From assembly GCA_945898055.1 (NCBI GenBank), contig CAMDGV010000008.1:30271-94270 (forward strand): a stretch of DNA of 64,000 nt, in the 5' to 3' direction. This DNA comes from Akkermansia muciniphila (lineage in GTDB: Bacteria > Verrucomicrobiota > Verrucomicrobiia > Limisphaerales > UBA9464). The translations under genes were made by a program, and so were the position numbers. Numbering within the stretch: position 1 is the stretch's first letter; each line of letters starts with the position of its first letter. Of the stretch, positions 33,642 to 43,024 are shown one piece after another. A model generated the notes under the pieces. It was not told the DNA's origin, made no database searches, and saw only the letters and a program-made list of their open reading frames with translations.

Positions 33642-35290
33642 TGCCGAGAATCCATCGGCATTCCTGGGGTCACCTCTTTCTCGGCCAACCCCGCATTTTT
33701 AAACTCAGCGGCAAACCATCCTTGGAAGGCTGACATCTTTCGTCGTTGCCGCTGATCCTCCAAAGCGGCCGCCATTCCAGTCTTTATTTCTGCCTCGGTC
33801 ACAGGGCGTTTGTCGGCCAAGAAAACCACCATTCCTCCATCTTGCGTCTCGGTGTAAGTGCCTACTTCGTTGGTCTTCGCCGACATCACTGCATTCCTCA
33901 CCGAATAAAGATTGAGTCGACTATCCAAGCCTGGCAATGACTGCATCGCCATCGAAAAGGGCGGGATTGGTGACCAACTTATTTTCTGAGTCTCTGCAAA
34001 TTGAGCGAAGGAAGTTCCGGCTTTTAGAGCTGAGGCTGCACCGGCAGCAAACTTTTGCCCCTTCTCACGAGCCACAGTCCGAGCACGGTCCATCTTGAAA
34101 TCACGCGTCACCCGATCTTTTACCGAGGCAAAGGCCGATGTCTCCGCTGGCAACTTGGTTTGCAGCATCGGGATAATTATAAATCCGATACCATCCAACG
34201 GTTCTGTGTACGGAGTTTCTGCATCCAAAGAAGACACCCGCTGCGACAGTTGAGTGACGCTCTCCAAACCAACAATACGTTCACCCGCCCGGAAAGGTAA
34301 AGTGGTGCGAAGCGCAACCCCTAATTTAGCAGCAGTTTTGGCAAAATCCGAAGTCGTTACAGTCGTCTGCTGTCCGAGATCTTCATTAAACTTATTTGCC
34401 AACCGACGAGCAAACTCTAAGGCCCCCTGCTCCACCGCCTCCTCCCGGGTCTTTGCAAAAGCCGCTGCTTTACTCAAAACAATCTCTTTATCGTCACGGA
34501 AAGTCTCCGCCCCTCGTTGGGTGTAGAACTGCTCAAATCGATTACTAAAACTACCATCCGCCGCTAGTTGAGCCCTCGATTCAGCTAGATGATTGCTGGC
34601 GTCAAATCGAACATAAACCAACACCAGACGTTCTGGAATACGATAGGAAACTATTCGATTACTGTAGAATTGGGTCAACTCTTCTGGCTTCGCTGTCACT
34701 GTACTCATTAGGTTTGAACTGCTGAAAAGTGCGACTGAAGCAACGTATTGCTCATTCTGGGTGCGAAACTCGGCGTCGGCCTCACGTGGAGTTACCAACT
34801 TACCAGCAGATCCCATCAATTCGACCAAATGCTGGATAGCAAGCTGCTGCCGACTATAGTTCAGAAAAGACGCCTCATCGATTCGTGCCTTTTCTTCAAG
34901 ATTTTTCATCAGAGAATCGTAGTTGAAAATCCCAGTGGACGGATCCTTGAAGGTCTCGCGGATATAGCCCCCCACCGCTGCATCACTGACTTGGATGCCC
35001 AATTCATCGACCTTCGCCTGAAGCAGCAACTGCTGGCGAATCTGTCCGTCCTTATCCATTCCGGAACGGCCACGACCGCCCTGCATCAACTCAGAAATCT
35101 CCACAAAAGTGAGTGCGCGCAAATATTGGTCACGGGCCACCGGTTTGCCATAGAGGCTCCCATAGTTGTCCCCACCCCCACTGGAACTTCCCTTTGGGCG
35201 GACGTCAGACCAGAACACGAAACTGGAAATGACCGTGACCACAACGATAACCCAGAGCCAACTTGAATGTTTGCGAATAGTGCCGATCAT
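33638..35290 (-). CDS. SurA/PpiD-like membrane-anchored periplasmic chaperone
   Basis: It has 550 residues. It starts with MIGTIRKHSSWLWVIVVVTVISSFVFW, a single membrane anchor, then a SurA-type N-terminal helical domain (YLRALTFVEISELMQGG to RIDEASFLNYSRQQLAIQHLVELMGSAG). The long C-terminal part is helical and beta, with a weak PpiC-like section (YIVRF-type motifs absent), so peptidyl-prolyl isomerase activity is uncertain. Known relatives assist the folding of outer-membrane proteins. The gene starts a coupled run with the pseudouridine synthase. Confidence 0.85.
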   Translation of the reverse strand: MIGTIRKHSSWLWVIVVVTVISSFVFWSDVRPKGSSSGGGDNYGSLYGKPVARDQYLRALTFVEISELMQGGRGRSGMDKDGQIRQQLLLQAKVDELGIQVSDAAVGGYIRETFKDPSTGIFNYDSLMKNLEEKARIDEASFLNYSRQQLAIQHLVELMGSAGKLVTPREADAEFRTQNEQYVASVALFSSSNLMSTVTAKPEELTQFYSNRIVSYRIPERLVLVYVRFDASNHLAESRAQLAADGSFSNRFEQFYTQRGAETFRDDKEIVLSKAAAFAKTREEAVEQGALEFARRLANKFNEDLGQQTTVTTSDFAKTAAKLGVALRTTLPFRAGERIVGLESVTQLSQRVSSLDAETPYTEPLDGIGFIIIPMLQTKLPAETSAFASVKDRVTRDFKMDRARTVAREKGQKFAAGAASALKAGTSFAQFAETQKISWSPIPPFSMAMQSLPGLDSRLNLYSVRNAVMSAKTNEVGTYTETQDGGMVVFLADKRPVTEAEIKTGMAAALEDQRQRRKMSAFQGWFAAEFKNAGLAEKEVTPGMPMDSRQ

Positions 35291-35435
35291 AAAGAGTATC
35301 TGATAATTGCGGAAGCGGAAGCTTGCCTGTCAAAGTGCAGGAGGGTCAAACCGTAAAATCTGGCAGACGCAGGATCTTGTCATTGCGACGAAGCCAACCG
35401 CAGGAGATTTAGAGCAGGATTCAAAAGCGGATCCA

Positions 35436-36014
35436 TCACTCGGCACGCCTGATCAACCCTTCCAACAGGGTCCGATAATGTTCAAAATCGGGGGTGATCA
35501 TCTCCTGAACTTTACCCTCGTCATCATAGCGCCGCACTCGCACTGATGCCTCAAATTGCGGCTTTTTCTCGAACTCAGACGCTTCCACATCCTTCATCGG
35601 TCCACCTTGGAGGGCTAAACTTTTTCGTGATGCATCGGACAAACTATCGAAATAACCACTCTCAAGCCAACAAAGGTAACGCTTCGAGTCCGCGTGATTC
35701 CTTATCGGTTCCACAACCTCAGCCCCAAACCACGCTGATAATCGGTTTCCTCCAATTCGCTCATGGCGCGCATCAATTCCTTGATCAGCGATGTCCTCTC
35801 CTAAATCATGCAGTAGATGACCAAAATCATGCAGTAAACTCGCAGCGACAATTGAATCGGACTCTCCGGCCTGAACGGCAAAGCAAGCGCTCTGGAGGGC
35901 ATGCTGATTCTCAGTCACATTTTCACCATAACTCCGGTGACCTTGCTCCCGATACACTCGAAAAATCTCGTCGACAACTTCACTGGCCTTTAGAGAGCTC
36001 ATTGGATTACTCAT
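35436..36014 (-). CDS. PhnZ-like di-iron HD-domain oxygenase
   Basis: It has 192 residues. HD-domain metal ligands: H38, H62-D63 (LLHDFGHLL), H84 (HERIG), H107 (NHADSKRYLC) and an aspartate in RRYDDEGK (~D164). The spacing between the metal residues almost equals that in PhnZ (H34, H58, D59, H80, H104, D161). The blocks YGENVTENQHALQ, KRYLCW and SLALQGGPM are those of the PhnZ/TmpB mixed-valent di-iron oxygenases, which cleave C-P bonds of 2-amino-1-hydroxyethylphosphonate and relatives. No phnY, tmpA or other phosphonate gene is close, so the substrate is open. It lies 15 bases after rny on the same strand. Confidence 0.8.
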   Translation of the reverse strand: MSNPMSSLKASEVVDEIFRVYREQGHRSYGENVTENQHALQSACFAVQAGESDSIVAASLLHDFGHLLHDLGEDIADQGIDARHERIGGNRLSAWFGAEVVEPIRNHADSKRYLCWLESGYFDSLSDASRKSLALQGGPMKDVEASEFEKKPQFEASVRVRRYDDEGKVQEMITPDFEHYRTLLEGLIRRAE

Positions 36015-36029
36015 CGAATTCTATTAAAA

Positions 36030-37586
36030 TTATTTCGCATACTCGACGTAGCGGGTCTCTCGGATGACGGTAATGCGGATCTGCCCGGGATAGAGCATCT
36101 GTTCCTCAATCCGCCGAGCAATATCCCTCGCCAATCGCATCGAGTCGCGGTCGTCGATCGCCTCGGGCTTGACCACCACCCGAACTTCGCGTCCTGCTTG
36201 GATGGCGAAGGCACGTTCAACCCCTTCAAAATCGAGGGCAATCTGCTCCAAATCGGCCAAACGCTTGAGGTAAATCACCATTCCCTCACTGCGAGATCCA
36301 GGTCTCGAAGCGCTAATGGCGTCTGCCGCCGAAACCAAAATTCCGAAAAGGGATTCATGGGGAACCTCGTCATGATGCGCCGCTACCGCATTGACCGTAA
36401 TCCCTCCCTCACCGTGCCTCTTAATAAAATCTGCTCCCACCAGTGCGTGGGGCCCTTCAACTTCATGCGACAGCGCTTTGCCAATGTCATGCAACAAACC
36501 GGCACGCCGCGCCTGAACCGGATCTTCTCCTAACTCGGAAGCCATCAAACCAGCAAGTTGAGCGACCTCAATCGAGTGCTCTAGAATGTTCTGGGAAAAG
36601 CTCAGACGAAAGTGCAGGCGCCCCAACATCCGCGCAACCTCGGGGTGCATCGGAGACTGGCCCGCCCTCACAATAGCCTCTTCTCCCTTGCGCAAGATAA
36701 ACTCTTCCATTTCCTGAGTTACAACCGCGACTACTTCTTCAATCCGGGTCGGATGAATCCGTCCATCCAAAATTAAACGCTCCATCGATTGGCGTCCGAT
36801 TTCTCGCCGCACGGGGTCAAACCCTGATAAAACAACAGCATTTGGAGTATCATCCACCAAAACGGTGACTCCGGTGACGTTCTCAAAGGCTCGAATGTTG
36901 CGGCCATCTCGACCAATGATGCGCCCTTTCATTTCATCCCCTGTCAGAGCCACTGTCGCGGTGCTCGTTTCAAAGGTATGACGCCCCGCATACCTTTGAA
37001 TCACTGTCGATAAAATCCGACGCGCTTGCTCTTCCGACGCCGTCCTCGCCTTTTCCATAATGTGACGGGACAAGTTTGCCGCATCGGCAGAGGTTTCTTT
37101 CTCGACCTCTTTAAGTAATAGTGTCCGGGCATCGAGAGCATTCAGCCCGGACAATTGCTCGAGTTGCGACCGTCGCTCGCTTCCAATTCGATGAATTTCT
37201 TCGCGGTCCAAATCTAACTTCACCTGCAGAGCCTCTAACGAAGTTTTTTGCTGCTTTAATTCTTCGGCAGTTAACGCCTGCCGATCCGTCTGCCGGTTCA
37301 CCAATGCTTCCCGGTCAGCGACTCGTAAATCTGAAGCGTCCAACCGTTCCTTGACTCTCTCGAGTTCTTGATCTTGGACCGCACGCCATTTGGCTAATTC
37401 TTCTTGAGCATCAAGGCGAGCCTGAACACGGGAGTTCTCCGCCGACGTCCGAGCTTGCTCCATTAAACCCTTCTCTTTTAAGAGCAACTCCGCCCGTAAA
37501 GCCCTCTCCTTCATCCTGAAAAAAGCGTAGGATACTGCAACCACTACTCCAACCACGGCGGTCAGTATTAAATTTTCAGCGGGCAT
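36030..37586 (-). CDS. rny: Ribonuclease Y
   Basis: It has 518 residues from the ATG at 37586, which gives the proper N-terminal anchor LILTAVVGVVVAVSYAFF; an upstream start at 37607 adds seven residues. A long coiled coil (~30-190) is followed by a KH domain (GRIIGRDGRNIRAFENVTGV) and the HD domain (LLHDIGKALSHEVEGPH, then AVAAHHDEVP). It is a membrane-anchored endoribonuclease that starts mRNA decay. The start overlaps the 3' end of the cyclo-ligase gene by 11 bases. Confidence 0.97.
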   Translation of the reverse strand: MPAENLILTAVVGVVVAVSYAFFRMKERALRAELLLKEKGLMEQARTSAENSRVQARLDAQEELAKWRAVQDQELERVKERLDASDLRVADREALVNRQTDRQALTAEELKQQKTSLEALQVKLDLDREEIHRIGSERRSQLEQLSGLNALDARTLLLKEVEKETSADAANLSRHIMEKARTASEEQARRILSTVIQRYAGRHTFETSTATVALTGDEMKGRIIGRDGRNIRAFENVTGVTVLVDDTPNAVVLSGFDPVRREIGRQSMERLILDGRIHPTRIEEVVAVVTQEMEEFILRKGEEAIVRAGQSPMHPEVARMLGRLHFRLSFSQNILEHSIEVAQLAGLMASELGEDPVQARRAGLLHDIGKALSHEVEGPHALVGADFIKRHGEGGITVNAVAAHHDEVPHESLFGILVSAADAISASRPGSRSEGMVIYLKRLADLEQIALDFEGVERAFAIQAGREVRVVVKPEAIDDRDSMRLARDIARRIEEQMLYPGQIRITVIRETRYVEYAK

Positions 37587-38199
37587 TATTTTTATCTCCC
37601 TCCACACTCCAGTGGCGTTTCGATGTCAGGATTAAATCCATTCGGATATCGTGAGCTTCCAGCGGGGTCTCAGCAAGAATCTGACCGTCAAATACCACCC
37701 CACAGGCCACTCCACGGAAACCGACCAGTAGACGATCATAAAACCCCTGACCTCGACCTACTCGGCCTCCATCCGTAGAAAAACATACCCCAGGAACTAG
37801 GGCCAAGTCCAGACTCTGAATTGATACCTCAAGGCATCGATTGTTCGGTTCCAAAATCCCGAAAGAGCCCACGACTAAATCGGTCATCCCAACAATCTGC
37901 CTCATCCGGTACTGTCCAGACTCGGTATCAAAAGAGGGTAAGGCCAGCAGGCGTCCCGTTGACCACGCCCGCTCAAACACCGGCCGAATATCCGGTTCAT
38001 CCTTCCGCGGATAAAAAGCGGCAAGTCTGGTGGAACAAGCCCATTCGGAACGTTCAAAGAAACGCTGCACTAAGGCCTCACTTTCGCTCTTCCTTTCAAG
38101 GGCAGACAACGCAGCCAAAGTGCCTCGCATTTGGGCGCGCAGAAACTCTTTGTCTAAGGGCGCCTTCCCTTTGGAAGTGGCACCAGATTCGTTCATCAA
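37576..38199 (-). CDS. 5-formyltetrahydrofolate cyclo-ligase
   Basis: It has 207 residues. The ATP and substrate site wording is RKDEPDIRPVFERAWSTGRLLALP, LVPGVCFSTDGGRVGRGQGFYDRLL and the end DIRMDLILTSKRHW. The enzyme converts 5-formyl-THF to 5,10-methenyl-THF with ATP. Its ATG at 38199 follows the MacB-like permease stop by one base, so it is probably read with the exporter operon, and it overlaps rny. Confidence 0.93.
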   Translation of the reverse strand: MMNESGATSKGKAPLDKEFLRAQMRGTLAALSALERKSESEALVQRFFERSEWACSTRLAAFYPRKDEPDIRPVFERAWSTGRLLALPSFDTESGQYRMRQIVGMTDLVVGSFGILEPNNRCLEVSIQSLDLALVPGVCFSTDGGRVGRGQGFYDRLLVGFRGVACGVVFDGQILAETPLEAHDIRMDLILTSKRHWSVEGDKNNAR

Positions 38200-38200
38200 A

Positions 38201-39415
38201 CTATTCGTATCGCAAAGCGTCGATCGGATCCAGATTTGCCGCTTTCAAGGCTGGGAAAAATCCAAAAACAATCCCAATCACCGCACTCACACTAAAGGCT
38301 AGCAGAACCGAGGTTTGCGAAATAAGAGTCGGAAATTCAAACAGAGCGGTCAGAAGTGGAGCCAACCAGTAGCCTGTGGCAATCCCTAAGGCCCCGCCCA
38401 TTAAGCTCAACAACACGGCCTCAGTTAGAAATTGCAACATCACGTCCCGACTCCTAGCTCCGACCGCCAAGCGAATCCCGATCTCTCGGGTCCTCTCGGT
38501 CACACTGACCAACATGATGTTCATAATGCCAATCCCTCCTACCACGAGGGAAATTCCCGCAAAAAAACCAATCAAAATCGTCATAACTCGGTTGTTCGCA
38601 TTAAAGAAATCACTCGTCTCCTGCTGGTTCCGCACCATGAAATCGTCATCACGTCCCTCTGGGATTTTATGGCGGCGTCGCAACAATTCGGTCAACTGCG
38701 CCTGAACATCGACGAGAGTATCTGGACTCTCGGCTTGGACAAAAATCGCGCGAAATTTGGAATCTCCCGATAACCGCTTCATCACACTAGTATAAGGAAC
38801 CAAAATGACATCGTCCTGATCCTGACCAAAACTCCCAGACCCCTTTGACTCCAATAATCCGACCACGGTAAAGGGCGCATTTTTGATTCGAATAACCTGC
38901 CCCACAGGATCACTGCCTTCACCAAAAAGGGTCTTGGAGGAGGTGGCCCCTATTAAACAAACCTTCGAAGCTCCACGAACATCCCCTCCGGTAAAATTTT
39001 CACCTGATTTCAAATTCCAAGAACGTGCTTGGATATACTCCTCGCTGACGCCCGACACTTGGATAAAACTATTCTGATTACCTGCGGCAATCTGCGCCGA
39101 GGTTCGTGCCTCCGGACTAACGGCAGTAATTCCAGTAACCTCGCGTCGGACAGTATCGAAATCTTCAATCGATAAATTTGGAGCCATACCAAACCCCCCA
39201 CGAACACCGCCACGGGCCATGTTCCCCGACATAACTGTGAGCAGATTCTGCCCCATACTGGCAATCCGCTTATCAACCTCTGCCTTGGCTCCCGTTCCCA
39301 TACTGACTCCCACAATCACTGAGGCGATTCCAACAATGATTCCCAACATCGTCAAAAACGACCGAAGAAGATTGCGGCGCAAAGCAAGAATGGCGATTCG
39401 GATCGTGGAAAACAT
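38201..39415 (-). CDS. MacB-type ABC exporter permease
   Basis: It has 404 residues: one N-terminal helix (FLTMLGIIVGIASVIVGVS), a periplasmic MacB domain (~40-270) and three C-terminal helices, with GISLVVGGIGIMNIMLVSVTERTREIGIRLAVGAR and the end LDPIDALRYE. There is a glycine/methionine-rich loop (SGNMARGGVRGGFGMAPN) just after the first helix. It is the third gene of adaptor, ATPase, permease. Unlike the exporter at 7-12 kb, it has a single permease gene. Confidence 0.93.
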   Translation of the reverse strand: MFSTIRIAILALRRNLLRSFLTMLGIIVGIASVIVGVSMGTGAKAEVDKRIASMGQNLLTVMSGNMARGGVRGGFGMAPNLSIEDFDTVRREVTGITAVSPEARTSAQIAAGNQNSFIQVSGVSEEYIQARSWNLKSGENFTGGDVRGASKVCLIGATSSKTLFGEGSDPVGQVIRIKNAPFTVVGLLESKGSGSFGQDQDDVILVPYTSVMKRLSGDSKFRAIFVQAESPDTLVDVQAQLTELLRRRHKIPEGRDDDFMVRNQQETSDFFNANNRVMTILIGFFAGISLVVGGIGIMNIMLVSVTERTREIGIRLAVGARSRDVMLQFLTEAVLLSLMGGALGIATGYWLAPLLTALFEFPTLISQTSVLLAFSVSAVIGIVFGFFPALKAANLDPIDALRYE

Positions 39416-39417
39416 AA

Positions 39418-40179
39418 TCAGACGGTGAGTTGTACAGCCTTCTGCTCCGCTTCTAATTTCTTTAATTCATCGCTCGCTCTCAAACGATCCGCCACCGGTG
39501 TGTCGCTCCGAATCAAACCATCTCGCATCACCACAATTCGCTTACAGTAATTGGCGATATCTAACTCATGGGTCACCATAATCACAGTCATGCCTTTCTC
39601 ATTTAAACTTTGGAAAATACCCATGATTTCAATGCTGGTTCTTGAATCCAAATTTCCCGTCGGCTCATCTGCTAACAAAAGAGTGGGACGATTCACCAGA
39701 GCGCGCGCAATCGCCACCCGTTGCTGCTGACCACCGGAAAGCCGACTCGGCGTATGATCCAACCGTTCACCTAACCCCACGAGGGTCAACGCTTCTACCG
39801 CTCGACGCCGTTGCTCAGCAGCCGCGGGTCTCGGTCGAGCATACATCATCGGTAATTCCACGTTTTCTTGAGCCGTTGTCCGTGACAAAAGATTGAATCC
39901 TTGAAAAACAAATCCCAACTTCTGGTTCCGCAAATCCGCCAGTGCATTGCGAGATAAGGCCCCTGTCTCAATCCCGTCCATGAGGCACTGCCCACGGGAC
40001 GGTCGGTCCAGACACCCAATGGTGTTCATCATCGTACTCTTACCCGAACCCGACGATCCCATAATCGCCACAAATTCGCCGGGTTCAATGGTCAGATTGA
40101 CCCCACGCACCGCTCGGACTTCGATCTCCCCTGTCTGATAGGTCTTGTGGAAATCAAGGAGCTGGATGACGGCTGGCAT
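39418..40179 (-). CDS. MacB-type ABC exporter ATPase
   Basis: It has 253 residues. Walker A is GSSGSGKSTMMN, then [54 protein letters not shown] and MVTHELDIANYC. This is the LolD/MacB ATPase group. It lies two bases from the permease start and 17 bases behind the adaptor stop, so the three form one operon. Confidence 0.95.
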   Translation of the reverse strand: MPAVIQLLDFHKTYQTGEIEVRAVRGVNLTIEPGEFVAIMGSSGSGKSTMMNTIGCLDRPSRGQCLMDGIETGALSRNALADLRNQKLGFVFQGFNLLSRTTAQENVELPMMYARPRPAAAEQRRRAVEALTLVGLGERLDHTPSRLSGGQQQRVAIARALVNRPTLLLADEPTGNLDSRTSIEIMGIFQSLNEKGMTVIMVTHELDIANYCKRIVVMRDGLIRSDTPVADRLRASDELKKLEAEQKAVQLTV

Positions 40180-40196
40180 AAAAAGAAAGAATCCGA

Positions 40197-41666
40197 TTAG
40201 CGGCGGCCGCCCCCAAAGGGTGATCCAAAGGGGTTGGGCGTCGATCCTCCTACCGTGGTCAGAGGCGGTTTAATCGCGGTCACCACCACTGCCCCAACCT
40301 CTAAGCCTTCTAATACTTCCGCTGAATTCCCATCGGTCATCCCGATCTTGACCTGCACCGCTTGCAAAACTGCAGGTGCACCGACGGCACCCGATTTAAG
40401 CACATAAACCGTTTTCAAGGTCGGCCCCTCGACGCTACGCACCCGCCCTCCGCCGCCACCTCCGCCTCCTGGCCCAGCGGCACCGCCGCTCATCCCTCCT
40501 CCGGGGGGGCCGCCCGCCGCCATCATCGCCCTCATCCGATCTCGCAGTTGTTGATACTGCTCTTTTTGGGCAGGAGTCAGGCCAGCCTCATATTTTTTCC
40601 GCTCCTCGTCGGTGGGACGTCTCTGCTCGGCTGTCCACGGCGGAACGGGCATTCCCTCCATTCCTGGCATCGCAGATCGGACGATATCATTGGTCGAAAC
40701 CGCGTTGGCCACCGGCAGAACTGCCACCGCCGAGGACGGCACAAACCGCGTCGATGCCACGGGTATCCGAACGACATTAGTCTTTTCAGAGGTCACAATG
40801 GTCGCCGTTGCGGTCATCCCTGGCCGCAATCGAAGAGCTCGGTTATCGACATCAACAACGGTCGTATAAGTCACCACCGACTGATTGGTGGTCGGAGCAA
40901 ACCGAACCTGCCGCACCAAGCCTTCAAACTTCCGACTGGGAAATGCGTCCACCGTAAATTCTACCCGTTGCTTCTCTAGCACAGTACCGATATCAGCCTC
41001 TGAAACTGCTAACTCGATTTGCATCCGTGTAAGATCCTGAGCAATTTGAAAGAGTGTCGGCGTACTGAAACTGGCAGCCACAGTCTGGCCCGCGTCCACA
41101 TTGCGAATCACCACAATGCCACTAATCGGAGCATAAATAACCGTTCTATCCAAATCCACCTTGGCACTTTCCAACGCCGCTTGTCGCGTTTTAACCACCG
41201 CTTGAGACTGCTGCATGGCAACATCTGCCTGCTGATATTCGGTCTCTGAAATCAATTTTGCGGCGTATAATTCCTTGGCTCGTTTAAAATTAAATCCAGC
41301 CAAGGCCAGTCCTGCGGACGAATTCGCTAAATCAGCGTCGGCACGGGCTAGGGCTCGCTCGTAAATCGCTGGATCAATTTTAGCCAGAATGTCCCCCTCA
41401 GTAACTTTCGAATTAAAGTCCACCCGAAGCTCAGTAATCGTTCCTGAAATCTGCGACCCGACTTGCACTTGTCGAATCGGAGCAATTCCACCGTTGGCAC
41501 TCACGCTCTGGACGAGGTTGGTTCGTACCACCACCTCAGTCTTAAATTCGAATGGGGTCTCTTTTTTGAAACGATCACAACCCATCCACATTAAACTAAA
41601 AATCAAGGGCAAGGACGCCGCCCGAGAAACCAAGACCGAAGGTGAAACGCTCATTTTGAAAATCAT
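40197..41666 (-). CDS. MacA-like periplasmic adaptor with glycine-rich insertion
   Basis: It has 489 residues, about 100 more than MacA. The N-terminus (LPLIFSLMWMGCDRF) looks like a lipoprotein or uncleaved anchor; the box is not canonical. Lipoyl halves are VQVGSQISGTITELRVDFNS and VIYAPISGIVVIRNVDAGQTV, around a coiled coil (~105-165); the barrel contains LRLRPGMTATATIVTSE. Before the last domain is an insertion with LTPAQKEQYQQLRDRMRAMM and a run of glycines (PPGGGMSGG, then GPGGGGGGGGR), and the C-terminus is again glycine-rich (FGSPFGGGRR). The insertion resembles metal-efflux or Spy-like LTxxQxxxY motifs, but this is a weak hint. Confidence 0.9.
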   Translation of the reverse strand: MIFKMSVSPSVLVSRAASLPLIFSLMWMGCDRFKKETPFEFKTEVVVRTNLVQSVSANGGIAPIRQVQVGSQISGTITELRVDFNSKVTEGDILAKIDPAIYERALARADADLANSSAGLALAGFNFKRAKELYAAKLISETEYQQADVAMQQSQAVVKTRQAALESAKVDLDRTVIYAPISGIVVIRNVDAGQTVAASFSTPTLFQIAQDLTRMQIELAVSEADIGTVLEKQRVEFTVDAFPSRKFEGLVRQVRFAPTTNQSVVTYTTVVDVDNRALRLRPGMTATATIVTSEKTNVVRIPVASTRFVPSSAVAVLPVANAVSTNDIVRSAMPGMEGMPVPPWTAEQRRPTDEERKKYEAGLTPAQKEQYQQLRDRMRAMMAAGGPPGGGMSGGAAGPGGGGGGGGRVRSVEGPTLKTVYVLKSGAVGAPAVLQAVQVKIGMTDGNSAEVLEGLEVGAVVVTAIKPPLTTVGGSTPNPFGSPFGGGRR

Positions 41667-42521
41667 AGGGCTCGTGCTGTATCAGTTAAATCGAAAATCA
41701 GAGGCCGAGTTACTTTTCGATTCAGCGAAAACCATCCTTCGGTCGAACTCTGTCGCAGGGCTAGACAACGGACTTCTATCAGTCTCGGTAGAAGAGAATA
41801 CCGAAGAAAAATGGGCCGTGATAGTTAAGTTTTTAAGTACCCTCCTCAACTTTTGCTCGGCTTCACCTAAACTCGAGGAGGGAGCATCAGGAGCATTGAA
41901 GGCCAAGAGAAAAGTGCGAGATGAAAAATTCATTCTAGAACGGTGAAAAGACTTAGAAAATCAGATGAGGTTACCGGAAAGACTCAGCTTTAGAAAACAC
42001 CGACTGATGACCGGTTTCAAACTCCCGGCGTTTCAAATCCTTTCCATTGCCACTGTTTGACTTCGCTGAACTCAAAAAATCATTCCAGAGAAAATCTATC
42101 CCCTCCGAATTTTAGCCCTTTTTTGGGGACAGGCCCTCTCTGGGGACAGGCCCTCTTCTGGGGACAGGCCCTAAAGTTCGTGTTCACCGCTCTTTCCTCG
42201 AAGAGTGTGGTGTGGACGATTGCCACCTGAGCGCAACCCTCGCCGAGCGCGACTGCGATTTCTTGGAGATCGCCCGCAACAAGGGCGGTAGAAGGACTGC
42301 CTGACTTTGTCGCTGGGACTCAATTGAGGCGGAGGCGGCCACCGTGATTTGCGCCCGTTGGACGACAACTGAATCAATTCGGCAGGGTCTAGCTAGGGTC
42401 CAGTTCGACGATGGATTCTCTCATCTTGAAAGCGAATTAACCTGAGAGATTCAGTCCCCAGAATCCCACGCGGTTCAATTTTATTCTGTCCGCAAACCAC
42501 CTCTACTCGCTCAAAAAACCT
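41667..42521. other. Gene-free stretch with a short repeat array
   Basis: No credible gene lies in these 855 bases. Open frames on both strands (e.g. 41682-41933 minus) have no family resemblance and low-quality composition. The notable content is the GGGGACAGGCCCT repeat cluster listed separately. The segment after it (42173-42380) reads as open on the minus strand but only as arginine/proline-rich sequence. Confidence 0.5.
42124..42172. repeat. Three direct copies of TGGGGACAGGCCCT
   Basis: Exact 14-base units at 42124-42137, 42141-42154 and 42159-42172, separated by 3 and 4 bases (CTC and CTTC). Each unit also holds the near-palindrome GGGACAGGCCC. Ends with GGGGACAGGCCC next to transposase genes occur in PVC genomes, as far as I recall. 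Here there is no transposase beside them. Confidence 0.7.
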
Positions 42522-43019
42522 TCACTGACGATACACCACCATCACCCCAAAATCAGTCAGAAGTTTCTGACTGGCTGCATCCACATAACTATAATTAATC
42601 GGGGTAATGCTCACAATCTGAGTGTCTCCAATCCGATTTAAAAACTCGGAAACCGTGTCATCAAAGAGATTTTTCCCCGACTCCTTACAATCAGAATGTC
42701 GGATGGTCTTCACCCTCATTCCAGGCTTCGATTCCTTTACCATTGCTTCCAAAGATTTGTTCGGCTTTTGAATCACCGAACTGACTGAACTCTGAGTTAT
42801 CGGAACAGAAAACCGATTTTCGCCACTGCTTTGGTTGGTCACAACCACCGAAGATTTAACCGAAGGCAGCAATGACCGCACCGGGGCCTCAACTAAACGC
42901 TCAACCGTCGGCACGGTGAGTGTCTGGTGACAGAAAGGGCAACCGAATTGTTCCCCAGCGCTGCCGGAGTCCACTTCTAAACTGATGGCGCAATGCGGAC
43001 AATTAAATGTGATATCCAT
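42522..43019 (-). CDS. Zinc-ribbon protein of unknown function
   Basis: It has 165 residues. The N-terminus MDITFNCPHCAISLEVDSGS, then FGCPFCHQTLTVP, is a four-cysteine zinc ribbon (CPHC and CPFC) of the kind often found at the start of PVC membrane or regulatory proteins. A serine-rich linker (~55-100) leads to a small C-terminal domain (FDDTVSEFLNRIGD and VVSITPINY-like strands) that I do not recognise. No membrane segment. It lies five bases after the preceding small gene. Confidence 0.7.
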   Translation of the reverse strand: MDITFNCPHCAISLEVDSGSAGEQFGCPFCHQTLTVPTVERLVEAPVRSLLPSVKSSVVVTNQSSGENRFSVPITQSSVSSVIQKPNKSLEAMVKESKPGMRVKTIRHSDCKESGKNLFDDTVSEFLNRIGDTQIVSITPINYSYVDAASQKLLTDFGVMVVYRQ

Positions 43020-43024
43020 CGAGG

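Noticed and set aside
41682..41933. 83-codon minus-strand open frame just upstream of the adaptor gene
   Set aside because: Composition and lack of motifs or of conserved-looking structure; kept as non-coding.
41389..41946. 185-codon plus-strand open frame
   Set aside because: More than half lies antisense to the MacA-like adaptor and mirrors its codons; the remainder has no family resemblance.
42124..42172. CRISPR-like array
   Set aside because: Only three 14-bp units with 3-4 base spacers; far too short for CRISPR, and no cas genes.
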